Source: Leptolyngbya sp. FACHB-261 (GTDB taxonomy: Bacteria > Cyanobacteriota > Cyanobacteriia > FACHB-261). From it: 64,000 nucleotides of DNA. The position numbers were made by a program, and so were the translations under genes. Shown here piece after piece: positions 61,731 through 64,000 of the stretch; position 1 is the stretch's first letter, and each line of letters opens with the position of its first letter. The notes beneath the pieces are model-generated. The model was given only the letters and a program-made list of their open reading frames with translations. It searched no databases and was not told the origin of the DNA. Where the stretch lies: contig NZ_JACJPL010000004.1 of NCBI RefSeq assembly GCF_014696065.1, positions 1-64,000 of the forward strand. Direction: 5' to 3'.

Positions 61731-63428
61731 TTAAAAGACAGCCATGTCTCTCAGCATTTGATAGCTTTGTAGCAATTTAATGGCATTGGGATAGGAACCC
61801 TTTGTAATCCAATCGGAAAGGGTGCGCTTGCCTTTGTGCTGTTCCAATTGTTGTTGAGCGCCGAACTCTCCAACATTGAAGTAAACATAAGTCCAGTAGA
61901 CTAATTCATCCTGAGTTGGGGCCGTATAACCTCTGATTTTGGCATCATCCTGAAATAGCTTGCGCCGACGTTTCATCATCGCGGCTAGAGCTTGAATGGC
62001 CATCGTCAGATTCGGAAAATCTCCAGATTTAACTGCGCGGCCTTTTTCGTTGATTTCGGTTAAAGGCCTCACTTTAGAACGGTCGAAGCTAGGCGGCAAA
62101 AAAGTAGTTAGAGGGGCCCGTTTGTTGCTAAGTTCGGTTTCGTAATCATCTAGACCCAGGTAATCGAAACCAGAAATGGATTGATCGGTTCTAACACCCT
62201 GCAATTGCGTTGCTGATGGAGTGTCTGTTCTATCCAAACCGATCTCATCACGCACATAATCGACTAGACCTTCCTTTTGCGCGTAGGCATATAGTTGATC
62301 GGCCGGTAGTTCAACATCAGCAACGCTATAGATGATGTCAACAATCTGCGGCGCTGTATTTTTTAGCCAGTATTTTGTATGGCTAGCAGGATAAGAGGTG
62401 CCTAGCTGCGTGAGCGGGCTCTTCATTGTGGCGAAGAAGCTTTTCTCTTTCGCCTTGTAGCTTGCCTGAGCTGCGGTGGCATGGTTGTCTACTAACCAGG
62501 TCCAATCTGCCTCAAGCTGAGTTTTCGCCGCCGCACTCAAGCTCAAAAGAGTTGCCGCTCTGCCAATTCTAGTAAGCCCGGCTCCTCGATTCAGGGCGAC
62601 TGATTGACCCGCTTTAATTTCCCGCAGGGCGACTTTCAAAACATCGACTTCAGCCTTCAAATCAGCGTCAGTCGAGAGCCATTGATTCGCTTTTTCCGTC
62701 ATCACCTCACCTGCTGTTTTACGCAGGAGATAGGCAGGACCTGTGGTTCTACTCTGTTGGAGCACGTGAGTTAGCTCGTGCGCAATTAGTGTCTGACCCC
62801 CAATCGTGCCAGGCTTATATTCACCTTGCCTAAAAAAGATATCTTGACCAGTTGTAAAGGCTCGCGCTTGCAAGGACCGATTGAGCCTATCTGCTTGGGC
62901 ATCAAGATGGACTCTCACTCCGCCAAAGTCAGCGCCAAATGCCCGCTCCATGGGTTGACAAAGGCTGTCTGGTATTGTTTGTCCACTACCACGAGCCTGG
63001 GAAACAGAGCGTTCTAGAGCTGGGCTAAGCGCTGTAGTCTGGGTGCTGGAATGGGGTACTAACGGCTGCATTTGCAGAGGTGTAACAGGTTCTGGCTGCT
63101 TCTCGATTGGAGTAGCCTGAGCAGTCTGAGACGGAGCCGAATGCATTCGCTGCACGACCTCCGTGGCGAGCCTATCTGCTTCCTGCTCGTATTGGTCGCT
63201 AACTGAACCCAACATCAACTTGGGCTGAAGAGAATTGGTGTGGACGGAAACTGAGCTGAAGTCGTAATGGAACGGTGATTCTCGCTTAGCACTATCAGCT
63301 TGTGTCTTCTTAAGCGATTGTGAGCCAAGATCTAGAACAGGGAAAATAGCTGAGTGTTGGTTAAAATTTGAGGCCAGAAATGGCTTTGGCTTTGGCTGCC
63401 AAGGGTCAGTGATATGTTGACGGACCAT
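61731..63428 (-). CDS. DUF4157 (eCIS core domain) protein, putative cargo or processing factor
   Basis: The 565-residue protein has a disordered Gln/Pro/Thr-rich N-terminus. The eCIS core domain (residues about 145-230) includes MERAFGADFGGVRVHLDAQA, SLQARAFTTGQDIFFRQGEY and the metallopeptidase-like motif TLIAHELTHVLQQ. A helical C-terminal region of about 330 residues has no recognised fold. DUF4157 domains are strongly associated with extracellular contractile injection systems, often at the N-terminus of toxins. The C-terminal domain may be the effector part. The ATG at 63428 is the only reasonable start. Confidence 0.85.
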   Translation of the reverse strand: MVRQHITDPWQPKPKPFLASNFNQHSAIFPVLDLGSQSLKKTQADSAKRESPFHYDFSSVSVHTNSLQPKLMLGSVSDQYEQEADRLATEVVQRMHSAPSQTAQATPIEKQPEPVTPLQMQPLVPHSSTQTTALSPALERSVSQARGSGQTIPDSLCQPMERAFGADFGGVRVHLDAQADRLNRSLQARAFTTGQDIFFRQGEYKPGTIGGQTLIAHELTHVLQQSRTTGPAYLLRKTAGEVMTEKANQWLSTDADLKAEVDVLKVALREIKAGQSVALNRGAGLTRIGRAATLLSLSAAAKTQLEADWTWLVDNHATAAQASYKAKEKSFFATMKSPLTQLGTSYPASHTKYWLKNTAPQIVDIIYSVADVELPADQLYAYAQKEGLVDYVRDEIGLDRTDTPSATQLQGVRTDQSISGFDYLGLDDYETELSNKRAPLTTFLPPSFDRSKVRPLTEINEKGRAVKSGDFPNLTMAIQALAAMMKRRRKLFQDDAKIRGYTAPTQDELVYWTYVYFNVGEFGAQQQLEQHKGKRTLSDWITKGSYPNAIKLLQSYQMLRDMAVF

Positions 63429-63804
63429 AGAGCGGGTTTGTAGCGGTGAAGAATTTTACCGAGCTAAATTATCGCCAATACGCGGTCATCTGCTGTGGTT
63501 AGTCTGGCTCAGGGAAACTGCTTAGAAACAACTCAAATAAGCCATCGCTAAAGAGGGAGCCTAAAGAGAAATTTCGAGAGTTCAGAAGCTACCTTCAAGC
63601 AGAGTGCAAAGTTCACTCAGCCTAGATTATTTATGAGTAGAAGACCTCACCTGATCAGGTGAGGTCTTCTGAGCTAAAGTCAGTCTCCTGGCAATAGTTC
63701 AGGACAGCTGAACTGCACCACTTCAGCTGAACAATAGCCAATCAGCCTAGTCCCTATCAGGGGTTAGGTCAATTAGCTAGAAAGGACCATAGAGCGTCAG
63801 CCCA
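63429..63804. other. Intergenic interval upstream of the DUF4157 gene
   Basis: About 375 bp holding the promoter of the DUF4157 gene and the 3' end of the preceding gene, separated by the strong palindrome at 63639-63670. The 13-mer GGACCATAGAGCG occurs twice, at 63422 (covering the DUF4157 start) and at 63784. Confidence 0.4.
63639..63670. terminator. Perfect 32-bp palindrome, probable terminator
   Basis: AGAAGACCTCACCTGA is followed by its exact reverse complement, giving a stem of about 14 pairs with a minimal loop. It lies between the stop of the partial right-edge gene and the DUF4157 start, where a leftward terminator is expected; only short T-stretches flank it. Confidence 0.6.
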
Positions 63805-64000
63805 TCATCGGCGGTTACGTACACGTTCCCGTTCGTATCGCAGCCACTGTCTTTGGTCTTCGCGCCGGTGCAGATCTTGCTGCCGTTGCAAGTGCTCCTG
63901 AATCTGCCTGTCATTAGTGTCTTGTTGCTGACGAATGCGATTGCCAAGGTTTTGCTGATCGGCGTTCTGCTGCTGTCGGATAGATTCGTAGCGCTGCCGA
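63805..64000 (-). CDS. C-terminal part of a Gln/Arg-rich coiled-coil protein
   Basis: A leftward frame enters from the right edge and ends at a TGA at 63805-63807. The visible 64 residues are highly charged and glutamine-rich (RQRYESIRQQQNADQQNLGN, RIRQQQDTNDRQIQEHLQRQ, DLHRREDQRQWLRYERERVR), predicted as one long helix. Function is not recognisable from this part. It ends before the DUF4157 gene, in the same direction. Confidence 0.6.
   Translation of the reverse strand, partial: RQRYESIRQQQNADQQNLGNRIRQQQDTNDRQIQEHLQRQQDLHRREDQRQWLRYERERVRNRR

Noticed and set aside
63422-63796. 13-bp repeat GGACCATAGAGCG at 63422 and 63784 as a functional site
   Set aside because: There are only two copies. 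One overlaps a start codon and the other a gene end, with no symmetry or common context; probably a chance or small duplication.

Overview
The window is almost certainly from a cyanobacterium. Its housekeeping content is typical of that phylum: a CobN-type chelatase, a HemY-type protoporphyrinogen oxidase, an NmrA protein with a nested CIA30 domain, a DUF2811 protein, a hopanoid-associated HpnA epimerase and the relic of a CrtO carotenoid ketolase. Two GTA-N8-TAC sites of NtcA type are also present. The left edge is the 3' end of a 5S rRNA gene, so an rRNA operon lies just outside. No integrase, transposase, capsid, terminase or CRISPR array was seen. HIP1 octamers (GCGATCGC) are rare.

Layout. 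(1) 1-22 kb is mostly core metabolism: 5S rRNA and terminator, cobN, a methyltransferase, the NmrA/CIA30 protein, hpnA, a Crp/Fnr regulator, a cluster of DnaA-box-like sites at 10.75-10.81 kb, hemY, a PHP phosphoesterase, rsmB, a zinc membrane peptidase, fmt, an OmpA-like/pentapeptide pair, a Nif3-like protein and a GDSL hydrolase. Two decayed genes sit here: an AI-2E-type transporter and an internally deleted crtO. (2) 22.5-34.3 kb is a catabolic island. It holds a spermidine/putrescine-type ABC transporter ending in a carbamoylase/allantoate-amidohydrolase-like enzyme, a divergent GntR/FCD regulator, a dihydropyrimidinase (hydantoinase), a PuuE-like deacetylase, a cytosine-deaminase-like amidohydrolase and a Rieske oxygenase. 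Both divergent promoter regions contain a perfect GTA-N8-TAC site, which suggests nitrogen control of N-heterocycle or ureide scavenging. (3) 34.4-40.7 kb has an M20 peptidase with an apparent 3' frameshift, a hybrid histidine kinase, a CheY-like regulator, a candidate non-coding RNA and the wreck of another sensor kinase.

(4) 40.9-60.3 kb is a large leftward operon for the baseplate, spike and fibre part of an extracellular contractile injection system (eCIS). Its order is CIS tube-type protein, LysM protein, gpD-like hub, gpV-like spike, PAAR-like tip, gp25, two baseplate proteins of the gpJ type, a tail-I-like protein, a DUF6519/S74 fibre and a small coiled-coil protein. Sheath, inner tube and AAA+ ATPase genes are absent. 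A DUF4157 (eCIS core domain) protein, a likely cargo or accessory factor, lies just to the right.

The most unusual feature is that two baseplate proteins carry long Asp-box (BNR-like) beta-propeller regions at three separate places inside otherwise conserved baseplate sequence. These propellers contain three copies of a further small module. Next in interest are the NtcA-marked catabolic island and the helically phased DnaA-box cluster.
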